Below, piece by piece: positions 63,926-64,000 of a stretch of 64,000 nucleotides of DNA. The notes under the pieces are model-generated. The model saw nothing but the letters and a program-made list of their open reading frames with translations. It ran no database searches and was not told where the DNA came from. A program made the translations under genes and the position numbers. Numbering within the stretch: position 1 is the stretch's first letter; every line of letters starts with the position of its first letter. Source of the DNA: Oceanospirillum sp048264105 (GTDB lineage Bacteria > Pseudomonadota > Gammaproteobacteria > Pseudomonadales > Halomonadaceae); the NCBI GenBank assembly GCA_048264105.1, contig JBLXDJ010000007.1, positions 52,805 to 116,804 of the forward strand, in the 5' to 3' direction.

Positions 63926-64000
63926 GCGCTTGACGATGTCCTACTCTCACATGGGGAGACCCCACACTACCATCGGCGCTGAGCAGTTTCACTTCTGAGT
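63926..64000 (-). rRNA. rrf: 5S rRNA, 3' part (runs off the window)
   Basis: On the minus strand the sequence reads CTCAGAAGTGAAAC, GCGCCGATGGTAGTGTGGGG and TCTCCCCATGTGAGAGTAGG, matching bacterial 5S rRNA from about position 45 to the 3' end. The 23S and 16S genes should lie to the right of the window. Confidence 0.95.

Overview
The window is chromosomal DNA of a gammaproteobacterium. The gene set and order (cbb3 oxidase with an Anr-type regulator, a CrbS/CrbR-acs block, leuS-lptE-holA, plsB of the gammaproteobacterial type) fit a marine member of the Oceanospirillaceae. The genus cannot be fixed from sequence reading alone. Base composition and codon use look even throughout. I see no insertion sequence, prophage, integron or CRISPR array, so this is core genome with a few less familiar islands.

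Layout. 1-1489: the start of fadH and a divergent AraC-type regulator. 1636-2640: a minus-strand array of nine tRNA genes (four Asp, five Val) behind a textbook promoter. 3167-14670: respiration at low oxygen, namely a possible small Cys-rich leader ORF, ccoNOQP, ccoGHIS, a SafE-like membrane protein, hemN and an anr/fnr regulator. 14759-18627: ttcA, a DnaJ-related protein, an apparently inactive polysaccharide-deacetylase-like protein and a glutathionyl-hydroquinone reductase. 18728-33965: acetate use, with a DnaQ-like exonuclease, a DUF294 signalling protein, two DUF4212/sodium-solute-symporter pairs, the giant sensor kinase CrbS, the regulator CrbR and acs. 34319-46909: housekeeping and envelope genes (sprT, UPF0149, an ABC exporter, plsB, a GvpU-like protein, rsmJ, uppP, tsaB), a split chemoreceptor pair and a DUF218 protein with a foldable leader. 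47020-54240: ybeL-like, leuS, lptE, holA, small conserved proteins and rlmA. 54248-61498: a redox island. 61672-64000: a sigma-54-driven orphan gene, a LysR regulator, a DUF7352 gene and the 3' end of a 5S rRNA gene, the last gene of an rRNA operon that runs in from the right on the minus strand.

The most interesting region is 54248-61498. A minus-strand operon (TlpA-like thioredoxin, DUF4266 mini-lipoprotein ending in GGGGCGCN, DUF3570 outer-membrane protein, then ApbE flavin transferase) faces a plus-strand operon (DsbD, response regulator, sensor kinase). The shared intergenic region carries four CTTAAG half-sites arranged as two PmrA-type boxes. I read this as one regulated envelope system in which DsbD passes electrons to the thioredoxin and on to the Cys pair of the DUF4266 lipoprotein. 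Its substrate is unknown.

Other points worth checking are the Cys-rich ORF overlapping the ccoN start, the NIT/MCP split receptor, a tRNA-Val copy altered at the conserved A21, and a deacetylase-like protein without its metal ligands. All product names rest on reading translated sequences and recalling family features. No database search was possible.
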